The notes under the pieces: generated by a model
The model's database searches: none
Seen by the model: the letters and a program-made list of their open reading frames with translations, nothing else
Told to the model about the DNA's origin: nothing
Source: a virus
Reading direction: 5' to 3' (one strand)
Virus record (IMG/VR): IMGVR_UViG_3300027754_000292
Location: 1 to 31,765 of that record
DNA: 31,765 nt
Part shown: piece after piece, positions 7,056 to 13,991 of the stretch
Numbering within the stretch: position 1 is the stretch's first letter
Layout of the letters: every line of letters starts with the position of its first letter
Made by a program: the position numbers and the translations under genes

Positions 7056-8462
7056 ATGTGCGGAATATTATTAACAACTAGAGCGGATAAACATCCTGAA
7101 ATTTTAGATACGATAAAACATAGGGGAATTGAAAGATCTGTAGAGGAACTTGATAAGATTACATTATGTCATCATAGATTGCCTATACAAACATCCGATG
7201 GTGACGAATGGAATCAGCCAAGAGAAGTTTCTCCCGGTGTGTATTTGATGTTCAATGGGGAAATATTTAATTATGACAGGAATACATTTTCTTCTGATAC
7301 GGAATATTTATGCAGTTTATTCAGCGGATATAAAGGGGGAAATCTAGAATTCTTTGCTGCTGCATATTTACCCCATATACAAACATGGGATGGATTTTGG
7401 GCGGTAGTAATATACGATTCTAATAAAGGAAGTGTAATCGCATTTACTGATCCATTGGGAAAGAAATGCCTTTATAAGAATGATCTTGGTGAGATTTGTT
7501 CGGAGATCAAGGGTCTTACCACTGTATTGGATGAGCTAGACGAAACCTATATAAGTGCTATCAGAAAATGGGGTTACAATAAGGACAACAGAACACCGAT
7601 TAAATCGATTAAAAGGATTCTACCTAATACGTTTTATTTTTATAATATAGCGTCTCCTCTATTTGAACAAACATATGGTCCTTATTACAGAACATGGGAA
7701 TCACCAATATCCGAACTAGAAGGTGCAGATTACGAGACACACATGAGTTGGCTGTGGGATAAGATGTTTGAGAGCGTAAAAAATAGACTTGTCTCTAAGA
7801 ACTACCCAATATCACTTTTGGTATCAGGGGGTCTTGATTCTTCGATTATAGCAGGGGTACTAAAAGAAATGAATGCCAAGGTTACGTGGTTTACTATAGA
7901 GAATGGGGAAACACCGTTTGTAAACGATTTAAGCGCACATTTAAGCACTTCTGTCAATTTTCTAGACTATAGTATGGATTCAAGTAAGAATGCTCTTATA
8001 TACACGCTATGGAATGAAACACCGGTGGATTTAGGATCAGTGATCCCGCAGTATCATTTATTTGAGGCAGTTAAGAAAGAATCTGGTTATAGAATAGTTT
8101 TAAGTGGTGATGGATCTGATGAGCTATTTGGAGGATATTCAAGAATACATGAATATGACTCCCAGCAATCTGATGTATTTGATGAACTGTCTTATTATCA
8201 TTTACCTAGATTGGATAAGATGTCTATGGCTCATACTCTAGAGCTAAGAAGCCCCTTCTTAAACCTTGATATAGTTAGATTTGCTTTACATCTTCCGCTC
8301 GAATGGAGAACTGATAAAAAGATTCTAAAAGACACATTCGGACCAATGCTTCCCGACTCTGTTGTCAATAGGAAGAAAGAGGCATTAAAAAATCCAGAGA
8401 TCAAGGAGGATAAGCTTAAATACAGACAAAAAGCTGTGGATCTTTTTCTGGACAACATATAG
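7056..8462 (+). CDS. asnB: Asparagine synthetase (glutamine-hydrolysing), AsnB family
   Basis: AsnB makes Asn from Asp, ATP and glutamine. The N-terminal class II glutaminase domain is complete: Cys2 after Met1 is the nucleophile, Arg41-Leu42 and Asn67-Gly68-Glu69 (FNGEIFN) bind glutamine, and Asp112 lies in WDG. FTDPLGKKCLY at 130-140 matches the family 'RDPxGxKPLY' turn. The synthetase domain has the ATP pyrophosphatase loop SGGLDSS (257-263), SGDGSDELFGGY (350-361) and LDKMSMAHTLELRSPFL (386-402). Length is 468 aa against about 554 in E. coli AsnB; the shortage is spread over linkers and the C-terminus, and all catalytic motifs remain, so it looks active. A phage-borne auxiliary metabolic gene; it could meet Asn demand during infection. 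Members of this family also amidate other carboxylates, so a modified substrate cannot be excluded. Confidence 0.92.
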   Translation: MCGILLTTRADKHPEILDTIKHRGIERSVEELDKITLCHHRLPIQTSDGDEWNQPREVSPGVYLMFNGEIFNYDRNTFSSDTEYLCSLFSGYKGGNLEFFAAAYLPHIQTWDGFWAVVIYDSNKGSVIAFTDPLGKKCLYKNDLGEICSEIKGLTTVLDELDETYISAIRKWGYNKDNRTPIKSIKRILPNTFYFYNIASPLFEQTYGPYYRTWESPISELEGADYETHMSWLWDKMFESVKNRLVSKNYPISLLVSGGLDSSIIAGVLKEMNAKVTWFTIENGETPFVNDLSAHLSTSVNFLDYSMDSSKNALIYTLWNETPVDLGSVIPQYHLFEAVKKESGYRIVLSGDGSDELFGGYSRIHEYDSQQSDVFDELSYYHLPRLDKMSMAHTLELRSPFLNLDIVRFALHLPLEWRTDKKILKDTFGPMLPDSVVNRKKEALKNPEIKEDKLKYRQKAVDLFLDNI

Positions 8463-8489
8463 CATACCCCTTGGATTAATAATTCTTCT

Positions 8490-8501
8490 GTGGATATATA
8501 G
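8490..8501 (+). promoter_or_regulatory. Candidate phage late promoter element
   Basis: GTGGATATATAG lies in the 58-base gap after asnB and 20 bases before the ATG at 8521. It shares the GGATATATA core with elements at 1501, 10386 and 22879. It would allow the 8521 gene to be expressed late, apart from the kinase and asnB genes. Confidence 0.55.
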
Positions 8502-8520
8502 ATAAAATAAAAGAATATAG

Positions 8521-9183
8521 ATGTCTAGAATTATTAAAAATTTTGATTCATTTTCGGATGGAGAAACAAACGAATCATTCCAGTTTAGCGATTTAGGCGG
8601 ATTCTTTAATGGCTTACTTGGATTTGCCGGAGAGGGTCTAAGAAAAACTATAAAGCAAAAGGTTGCTGCTAAGTTAATGGAACAGATTGGTGTTGAAGAA
8701 AACTCCAATATGTCCGTTATAGTACAGGAAGTTGTAGATCAGATTCCGATTGAGGATTACCCTGAATTATTAACAGGGGAAAAAGCTAACGTTGATTATC
8801 TTGCTCCGCTAATGGCAAAAGCTTTACAAGAGTTTATACAAAGAAAAGGTTTGGATAGTTTAGCTACCCAAATGGGTATAAAACCTACCGGATGGCTTTA
8901 CTCAACATTGAGAGAAGGATTACAATCAGAAAAAGGAAAAGCTATAATTGAGAACGCATTAATAGAAGCATTCGGAGGACCAGGAGCAAAAGGATCTGTC
9001 GGAAGAGATGCTTTAGCATCACTAAGTGATACCGACAAAAATCAGCTTTCTAGTATTGCAAGAGATAAGGCATCACAATTCTACGGAAACCCTAGCTCTG
9101 CATCACAATCGAATTCTGATAAAGGAGCAATGGATTATCTTTCAACTTTCTGGAATTCTTTGACTGGAAAAAAAGAAGCTTAA
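8521..9183 (+). CDS. Putative head-packaged protein with capsid-targeting-like N-terminus
   Basis: The 220-aa product is not recognised by family. Its N-terminus IIKNFDSFSDGETNE|SFQF repeats the aromatic-acidic-aromatic then NE layout of the putative capsid-targeting leaders at 2687, 3615 and 10859; the predicted cut is after Glu18. What follows (FSDLGGFFNGLLGFAGEGL) is Gly/Phe-rich and amphipathic, and the rest is helical with a Gly/Ser-rich C-terminal third (about 150-205). It has its own late-promoter-like element and is followed 17 bases later by a second small gene. Delivery into the capsid is an inference from the leader; no enzymatic motif is visible. Confidence 0.5.
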   Translation: MSRIIKNFDSFSDGETNESFQFSDLGGFFNGLLGFAGEGLRKTIKQKVAAKLMEQIGVEENSNMSVIVQEVVDQIPIEDYPELLTGEKANVDYLAPLMAKALQEFIQRKGLDSLATQMGIKPTGWLYSTLREGLQSEKGKAIIENALIEAFGGPGAKGSVGRDALASLSDTDKNQLSSIARDKASQFYGNPSSASQSNSDKGAMDYLSTFWNSLTGKKEA

Positions 9184-9200
9184 TATTAAAAACTAAAAAC

Positions 9201-9545
9201 ATGAATATACAAAACGTAACACAAAGGGAAATCTTAGATTTTAAGAAGTTTCTTTCAAAAGTGCATGATAACACATACAAACCTCTTTCTGGTGAAAATC
9301 AGACAGGCGAGATATCTTCAAAATCAGGACAATCCAAAATAAAAAGAGAACCAGCATACGATTATGCAGGATATGCAGATGCAGTTTTTGCTAAGCAATC
9401 TAAAATAGATTCACCTGGTTATAGAATAGATCTCAACGGGAAACCCGGTATGATGGATGTAGCAGGATTTGGTAATATTGCTAATATGGATACTAATGAG
9501 TCTTTAGATAACAATTCTTTTATTAAAAGACTAAATAATTTTTAA
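9201..9545 (+). CDS. Small hypothetical protein
   Basis: The 114-aa polar protein belongs to no family I recognise. The N-terminus REILDFKKFLSKVHD has an aromatic-charged-aromatic pattern loosely like the putative packaging leaders, but there is no clear [IL]-x-E site directly after it (a weaker candidate is LSGE at about residue 32). The middle is Ser/Lys-rich and probably disordered, and the C-terminus has Gly/Met/Asn-rich segments. The ATG sits behind an A-rich leader (AACTAAAAACATG) typical of this genome. A bidirectional terminator follows 18 bases after the stop, so it is the last gene of its unit. Confidence 0.45.
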   Translation: MNIQNVTQREILDFKKFLSKVHDNTYKPLSGENQTGEISSKSGQSKIKREPAYDYAGYADAVFAKQSKIDSPGYRIDLNGKPGMMDVAGFGNIANMDTNESLDNNSFIKRLNNF

Positions 9546-9563
9546 AAAGAATAACTCTATAAT

Positions 9564-9587
9564 AAAAAGAGCCAATAGGCTCTTTTT
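9564..9587. terminator. Bidirectional terminator between convergent genes
   Basis: The arms AAAAAGAGCC and GGCTCTTTTT flank a four-base loop (AATA). The outer A run on the left arm and T run on the right arm make it a good terminator on both strands, fitting its place between the plus-strand gene ending at 9545 and the minus-strand gene ending at 9597. Confidence 0.87.
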
Positions 9588-9596
9588 TTGTGATCT

Positions 9597-10325
9597 TTAT
9601 ATCCCTATATGTTCTATGAATTTCTCTTTAGCTAACTTATAGATCTCTGATGTTTCTTCAAAGTTCTCGTATATTTCAACAACATAGAATTTAGGCGAGT
9701 ATTTATTATCTGTGTTTATTTCATTTAGTATCTCATGGTAGATATACTCATAGTTCAATGAGAAGAATGAATTTTTTAGGTGTATTTTTTTTAAAATTGA
9801 AACCTCCTTTTCTCCATCTGGCGTTTCCATTCTAACGTTTGATTTAAAGAAATAATTAAGTAGTTTATCTGTTACCATATTTCTGATAATAACTATCCCT
9901 GAATTTACTAGATTATCCGCGTCATCAAATTTTGATTGAATTCTAAATATTTTTATTTTAGATTCTTCTTCTTTTAAAATGTCCAGACATATCTCCGAAT
10001 AATCATATAATGTATCCAGTGAGTCTTCTATTATAATATTTAGTGTTTCCCTTTGCTCTGGTAGAAGATTAATAAGGACAAAAGAATTGATATATTCTCT
10101 GTCCTCTTTTCCTAGAGACTTCTTGACTGATTCACTAATTATCTTATCCTTTCTAAATTCGTTTAGTATTTTTACAATCCGTGATATTTCTTTCATTATA
10201 GGGTAACAATTTTCCTTGTTTAACCCCTTACTCGTTTCTTTTAAGTAATCTAATAGCACATACTCTTTGTGCTCCGGATCTATAGGCTCTCTAAGGAACC
10301 ATATAGGACTTATGCTCTTTGACAT
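9597..10325 (-). CDS. Hypothetical protein, the only minus-strand gene
   Basis: The 242-aa product is not recognised. It is acidic/basic mixed, helical in the first half (residues about 25-130), then a mixed alpha/beta C-terminal half; no signal peptide or membrane segment is seen. The start ATG at 10325 is followed by SKSISPIWFLREP. Its transcription runs against every other gene in the window. It is bounded by a bidirectional terminator at its 3' end and by divergent promoter-like boxes at its 5' end, so it is a self-contained cassette inside the late region. It might be an early or constitutively expressed accessory gene; nothing in the sequence fixes a function. Confidence 0.6.
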   Translation of the reverse strand: MSKSISPIWFLREPIDPEHKEYVLLDYLKETSKGLNKENCYPIMKEISRIVKILNEFRKDKIISESVKKSLGKEDREYINSFVLINLLPEQRETLNIIIEDSLDTLYDYSEICLDILKEEESKIKIFRIQSKFDDADNLVNSGIVIIRNMVTDKLLNYFFKSNVRMETPDGEKEVSILKKIHLKNSFFSLNYEYIYHEILNEINTDNKYSPKFYVVEIYENFEETSEIYKLAKEKFIEHIGI

Positions 10326-10350
10326 ACCCTTATTATTTAGTTAGTATACT

Positions 10351-10364
10351 TAATTATATATTCC
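10351..10364 (-). promoter_or_regulatory. Candidate promoter for the minus-strand gene
   Basis: On the minus strand the sequence reads GGAATATATAATTA and ends 26 bases before the ATG. It is the late-type core with one extra A, or simply an AT-rich -10 box. It is arranged back to back with the plus-strand element at 10384. Confidence 0.35.
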
Positions 10365-10383
10365 TGCTATTAAAAATAGTAAA

Positions 10384-10395
10384 TTGGATATATAG
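10384..10395 (+). promoter_or_regulatory. Candidate phage late promoter element
   Basis: TTGGATATATAG is nearly identical to the elements at 1499 and 22877 (TTGGATATATAC). It lies 18 bases before the GTG at 10414 and should drive the long tail gene run that follows. Confidence 0.6.
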
Positions 10396-10413
10396 AAGAA
10401 AAATCTAACAAAA

Positions 10414-10854
10414 GTGGGAAGAATTTACGACTATTCTGCATTTAGCTCTTCTAAGAAGGGTAGTTCTAGAGGTGATTACTCATTTGGCACGGAACTAAAA
10501 TATATTGAAATCGATCTTTTTAACAGACCAGAGGAATATAGCGACATTGACGATTCTAAAGCTTTTATTGAATATAGCATTGATCTGATAATTAAAAAAT
10601 CAGGTATTGATGATTTCGTATTTAATATCGATCTAATAGAGCTAGAGTTTAGCGTGGATGATTATCCGAACGAGCATAAACAATTTGATATAGATTTGAT
10701 ACCGGGCAAAACAATAGATTATAGCCAACTTAATGTGGAAAAGCTTGCTAGTGTAATGCCTACTTATCCCAGTAATTTATCCATTGATATGAATAAATCT
10801 ACGGATCCAAAGAATTTTAAAATCACGGTTTCTTTTGGAAACGATAACGTATAA
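10414..10854 (+). CDS. Hypothetical protein, first gene of the tail run
   Basis: The 146-aa acidic protein starts with GTG; no in-frame ATG lies between the promoter-like element and this codon. Residues 1-25 are Ser/Gly-rich (YDYSAFSSSKKGSSRGDYSF). The rest alternates beta-like hydrophobic stretches (YIEIDLF, FVFNIDLIELEFSVDD, FKITVSFGND), which suggests a small beta-sandwich. No family is recognised. It leads the gene run that contains the baseplate genes, so a minor virion or assembly role is possible but unproven. Confidence 0.5.
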   Translation: MGRIYDYSAFSSSKKGSSRGDYSFGTELKYIEIDLFNRPEEYSDIDDSKAFIEYSIDLIIKKSGIDDFVFNIDLIELEFSVDDYPNEHKQFDIDLIPGKTIDYSQLNVEKLASVMPTYPSNLSIDMNKSTDPKNFKITVSFGNDNV

Positions 10855-10858
10855 TAAT

Positions 10859-11776
10859 ATGGTATTAGGATTTAAAGATTTTCAGAAGAATAAAATTAAC
10901 GAGGGTCAATCTTACCAGATCCCGGGGATTAAAGATTCGTGGGACGGTGGTTATATTATATCCGCAATTGATTTAACAGCTGGAGAAAAGGAAGTACCCT
11001 CAGATAAAATAATAATTCCTAAGAAAAATGGAACATCTATAGCTATATGCTATGTCGATTCAGATGGCAAAGAATCTGATCACGTTTGGATACCCAATGA
11101 CGCAATTTCATTTAAAAAAGATGCTGATGGTGCTATAATAGAATTAGACTTAGATCCGAATAAGAAGTGGATATCAAAAGAAGATAACAAATCAAGAATG
11201 GATGACTTTATCGAGGAATTTGCAAATCACTTAGAACATTCAAAAACCACAGGACAAGATAGAATAAAACAAAATGCACAAGACGATGTAGAATTGCTTA
11301 TGGATCTGATAGGTATACCTGGTTCCATAGAATCATTTGAATCCTGCGGTGATTATATTTGGGATGCTACACTAGATAATGGAATGCTTATCGAGATATC
11401 AAAGAGATCTAAAGATGATCTTTTATCTGAATTTAAAATATATCTAAATTCTAGCGATCATCATCCTTGTGTTTATATAAACAACGATTCTCTAAATAAA
11501 AAAACCTCTTTTAAAATTCAAGATATGGGCATAATTACAGTTCCCTGTGGTTTTAGCGATGTAAAAAATCCAGATCCTTATATTAAATATTTAACTAGGA
11601 GAGCAATGGATATACAGAGCAATTCTGATGAGGAGTCTTTACTTAACCACTATAAAAGATCCGTAGATTCAGGATCTCAAGACAGAGAGATGCTAAAAAA
11701 TATAGCTTCATTACTTTCCGAATTCATCGACAAAAGAAAAGTTGAAGAGATCTCTGCAAAAATGCCAGAAGAATAA
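10859..11776 (+). CDS. Putative head-packaged protein with capsid-targeting leader
   Basis: I chose the ATG at 10859, four bases after the previous stop, over the upstream in-frame TTG at 10835, which overlaps the previous gene. This start gives MVLGFKDFQKNKINE|GQSY, matching the T4 internal-protein leader layout (F-K-D-F then I-x-E and a small residue). The predicted cut is after Glu15. The mature part, about 290 aa, begins with a beta-rich region (about 20-110), continues with an acidic helical stretch (about 115-165) and a mixed domain (about 165-250), and ends in a helical tail. No known family or catalytic motif is seen. It is far from the other leader-bearing genes, so it is a good candidate for an injected effector. 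That role is inference. Confidence 0.5.
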   Translation: MVLGFKDFQKNKINEGQSYQIPGIKDSWDGGYIISAIDLTAGEKEVPSDKIIIPKKNGTSIAICYVDSDGKESDHVWIPNDAISFKKDADGAIIELDLDPNKKWISKEDNKSRMDDFIEEFANHLEHSKTTGQDRIKQNAQDDVELLMDLIGIPGSIESFESCGDYIWDATLDNGMLIEISKRSKDDLLSEFKIYLNSSDHHPCVYINNDSLNKKTSFKIQDMGIITVPCGFSDVKNPDPYIKYLTRRAMDIQSNSDEESLLNHYKRSVDSGSQDREMLKNIASLLSEFIDKRKVEEISAKMPEE

Positions 11777-11821
11777 ATACGTAAACCGAAACAAAGACTC
11801 TTCTGATTTCTACAATTAGGT

Positions 11822-12091
11822 ATGGAGATAGATGAGAATTTTGTTTTACCCTATGGGGAAAGACTTACTTTAAGTAAGATTCCAGGGTATTCTGCGGTAG
11901 AGTATTCCCGGCATCCAGATAAGGATCTAGATAATATAATAGAGGTCTGGAAATATGATAAGAGAAAAAGTAAAAAAGGTGAGTCCTCCTGGATAACCAC
12001 CGGAGATCTTTATAGCAACATAAGATCCCTCGGTGAATTATATAACCAAAGTACTTTAGAAACAATTACTAAAAAATCTGATAAAAAGTAA
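11822..12091 (+). CDS. Small hypothetical protein
   Basis: The 89-aa polar protein starts with ATG at 11822 after a 45-base gap. It has two short beta-like segments (YSAVEYSRH, IIEVWKYDKR), a Trp-containing SSWITTGDLYSNIRSLGELY stretch and a Lys-rich C-terminus. Nothing identifies a family. It is packed four bases ahead of the next gene, in the same direction as the tail genes. Confidence 0.45.
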   Translation: MEIDENFVLPYGERLTLSKIPGYSAVEYSRHPDKDLDNIIEVWKYDKRKSKKGESSWITTGDLYSNIRSLGELYNQSTLETITKKSDKK

Positions 12092-12095
12092 AGCT

Positions 12096-12764
12096 ATGGG
12101 GATATTATCTTCATTATTTAATAAGGGGAATAAAAAAAAGAAAAAAATGGAAATAAGTGAACAAACAATAAATGATGCTCGCTCACATTATAGCTCATTT
12201 GATTACCAGTGGATCAAAGGGGATGACATTGGAATCGATGAAAAATACAAGGACATCGTATTAAATGGAGATATTTCATTTATAGAATTTCAGAGCGGGA
12301 AAAGAATAAATTCAGAGCTTCTTAATGAGTATGTGATTATGCTACCCGCACAACTTGCACAGGTCATTCCCGTTAATAATCAGCAGATTCATACGAGACC
12401 GAATGAGCAGACAACGGTTACATCCATCATATACGAAGATTCTAAAATCTCACAAAACGATTCTCCGATATATAAGCTACTGAAGAAACAGAAAAAGAAC
12501 ATGGTTGATGTTTCAATTAAAATAAAATTGAATCTTCCTCCTAAGGATCTTTATACAGTTTTATCAGGTTCTTTTGAAGATGCGGAAAGAGAAATTATAG
12601 ACTTTGTTTTAGATGGAGTAGATATAGAGGATATTAAAGCTTCTCTGGCTGATTCTATTAAAAAGTCTTATTACGAAAAGGTGGAAAAATCTAAATCTCC
12701 TTCTCCTGGAGCATCAGATAAAAGAACATTAGTAACAAATAATAAAGAAACTGACAATGAATAA
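12096..12764 (+). CDS. Hypothetical protein with basic N-terminal patch
   Basis: The 222-aa protein is not recognised. It begins MGILSSLFNKG followed by a run of Lys (residues about 11-17), which might contact DNA, RNA or membrane. A beta-containing central region (about 50-110) precedes a helical C-terminal half, with a probable disordered Ser/Pro tail (SKSPSPGASDKR). Its end overlaps the Nudix gene by eight bases (ATGAATAA), so the two are translationally coupled. Position in the tail run suggests an assembly factor, for example a tape-measure or hub chaperone, but the sequence does not prove it. Confidence 0.45.
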   Translation: MGILSSLFNKGNKKKKKMEISEQTINDARSHYSSFDYQWIKGDDIGIDEKYKDIVLNGDISFIEFQSGKRINSELLNEYVIMLPAQLAQVIPVNNQQIHTRPNEQTTVTSIIYEDSKISQNDSPIYKLLKKQKKNMVDVSIKIKLNLPPKDLYTVLSGSFEDAEREIIDFVLDGVDIEDIKASLADSIKKSYYEKVEKSKSPSPGASDKRTLVTNNKETDNE

Positions 12765-13344
12765 CCCTGAGGAAAAAATACTTTTAACAACCCCAAGATT
12801 CGATGTTGTTGAGATAGACGGTAAAATAGGAATAAGATCAACAGTAGAATCTGTAGTGATTTTACCTTTTATTACTGACGATCAAGGACTACCCTTAATG
12901 CTAGGAGTTCTTAAAGAAAAAAATCCTTTTAGGGAAGGTGGATATTCGATTAGCCTAATATCAGGTACCGCAGAAGACGAAGATCCGGACTTCCTAGAAA
13001 CAGCTAAAAGAGAGCTAAAAGAAGAGTCAGGATTTGATATTGATGATAACACTAAGTGGCACTTTTTAGGCACGGTAACGGCCTCTAAAATGGTGGATGC
13101 GGAGCATCCTTGCTTTGGTGTTGATGTCACTGGAATAGAAAGGGGTACTCCTACGACAGATGGGACAGAATCGGAAAGATTATCAGAGTTCATTTTCATT
13201 CCTGCTAACTACGTGGTTAAAGCAAAAGACGTATTTGTCCCTGCAATATTTTTAAAACTTTTTAAGTTTGTAGTTGGCATGGATCTTTATAATAGAGACG
13301 ATTCAACTTTTGGTAAATCAAAAGGATTTAGCGTAGATATCTAA
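12757..13344 (+). CDS. Nudix hydrolase
   Basis: The 195-aa protein carries a Nudix box at about residues 70-93: Gly70, then RELKEESGF with Arg85, Glu86, Glu89, Glu90 and Gly92 as the metal-binding core. The spacing between the first Gly/Glu and the REL core is slightly longer than in the textbook G-x5-E-x7-REUxEExGU. The surrounding beta strands (VESVVILPFITDD, PLMLGVLKEKNPF, HFLGTVTASKMV) fit the Nudix fold of the ADP-ribose pyrophosphatase type. Such enzymes cleave nucleoside diphosphates linked to another group. T4 also encodes a Nudix protein (NudE), but here the gene sits inside a tail gene run and overlaps an unknown gene by eight bases. The substrate cannot be predicted from sequence. 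Confidence 0.75.
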   Translation: MNNPEEKILLTTPRFDVVEIDGKIGIRSTVESVVILPFITDDQGLPLMLGVLKEKNPFREGGYSISLISGTAEDEDPDFLETAKRELKEESGFDIDDNTKWHFLGTVTASKMVDAEHPCFGVDVTGIERGTPTTDGTESERLSEFIFIPANYVVKAKDVFVPAIFLKLFKFVVGMDLYNRDDSTFGKSKGFSVDI

Positions 13345-13360
13345 AATAAATAAATTATAA

Positions 13361-13639
13361 ATGGAAAATAGAAGAGAGAGAAGAAAGCTACTCAGACAGT
13401 TTGGTTTACTTAAGCCAAATAAACAATTTTCACATTTTTCCAGCATAGAGGCAGGAAACGAGATTCATAGACAAAATTTACAGGATATGAAGAATCAACA
13501 GATAATCAATCAGAAGAAAGAAACACCTAATAGCATTGTAGATAACGAAATATTTACCTACCGAAACGAATCCAACGAATATGATAGCTTTCATTCGATG
13601 CTATTAAGCAAAGATTGGGACAAAATAGAAAATAGTTAA
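13361..13639 (+). CDS. Small hypothetical basic protein
   Basis: The 92-aa protein has a strongly basic N-terminus (MENRRERRKLLRQFGLLKP) and a polar, Gln/Asn-rich remainder that ends acidic. It could bind nucleic acid through the N-terminal helix, but no family is recognised. It starts 16 bases after the Nudix stop and ends two bases before the next gene, so it is part of the same run. Confidence 0.45.
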   Translation: MENRRERRKLLRQFGLLKPNKQFSHFSSIEAGNEIHRQNLQDMKNQQIINQKKETPNSIVDNEIFTYRNESNEYDSFHSMLLSKDWDKIENS

Positions 13640-13641
13640 TA

Positions 13642-13971
13642 ATGGATAAAGGAACTAATGTTAATTTTTATATCTCCAAGAACTCTCCAAAAGAAGCAAG
13701 GAAAAGATCAAATTTTTCTTGCGATTTCTATGTTATAGACATAACCAAAATAATAAGGGATCTTGGGTATGAGACGATTAATCTAAATCCAGAATCAGAA
13801 TTTATACTAAATCATTCAATTCGTAATAAAATAACTCAAGGAATATATAGTAACAAGTGTGATAGTATACTTGTTTGCTATAGAAACATGCCTCCTGACT
13901 TTAAATCAAATTTGGAGGAGTTTCTTGAGGAATTCCCAGAAACAATAGATTATGCTATCCACAATTTGTAA
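13642..13971 (+). CDS. Small hypothetical protein
   Basis: The 109-aa protein alternates beta-like (VNFYISK, CDFYVIDITKII, SILVCYRNM) and helical segments, so it is probably a small alpha/beta domain with three Cys residues (two in strands). The pattern loosely recalls part of a P-loop fold, but no Walker A is present. It is followed 20 bases later by the 623-aa structural gene. No function is assigned. Confidence 0.45.
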   Translation: MDKGTNVNFYISKNSPKEARKRSNFSCDFYVIDITKIIRDLGYETINLNPESEFILNHSIRNKITQGIYSNKCDSILVCYRNMPPDFKSNLEEFLEEFPETIDYAIHNL

Positions 13972-13991
13972 AAAAATAGTGATAGCTAAAA

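Noticed and set aside
10835-10858. TTG at 10835 as the start of the leader-bearing gene
   Set aside because: It overlaps the previous gene by 20 bases, while the ATG at 10859 gives a leader that matches four others.
13642-13971. P-loop NTPase for the 109-aa protein
   Set aside because: The beta-alpha feel is there but no Walker A or B motif is present.
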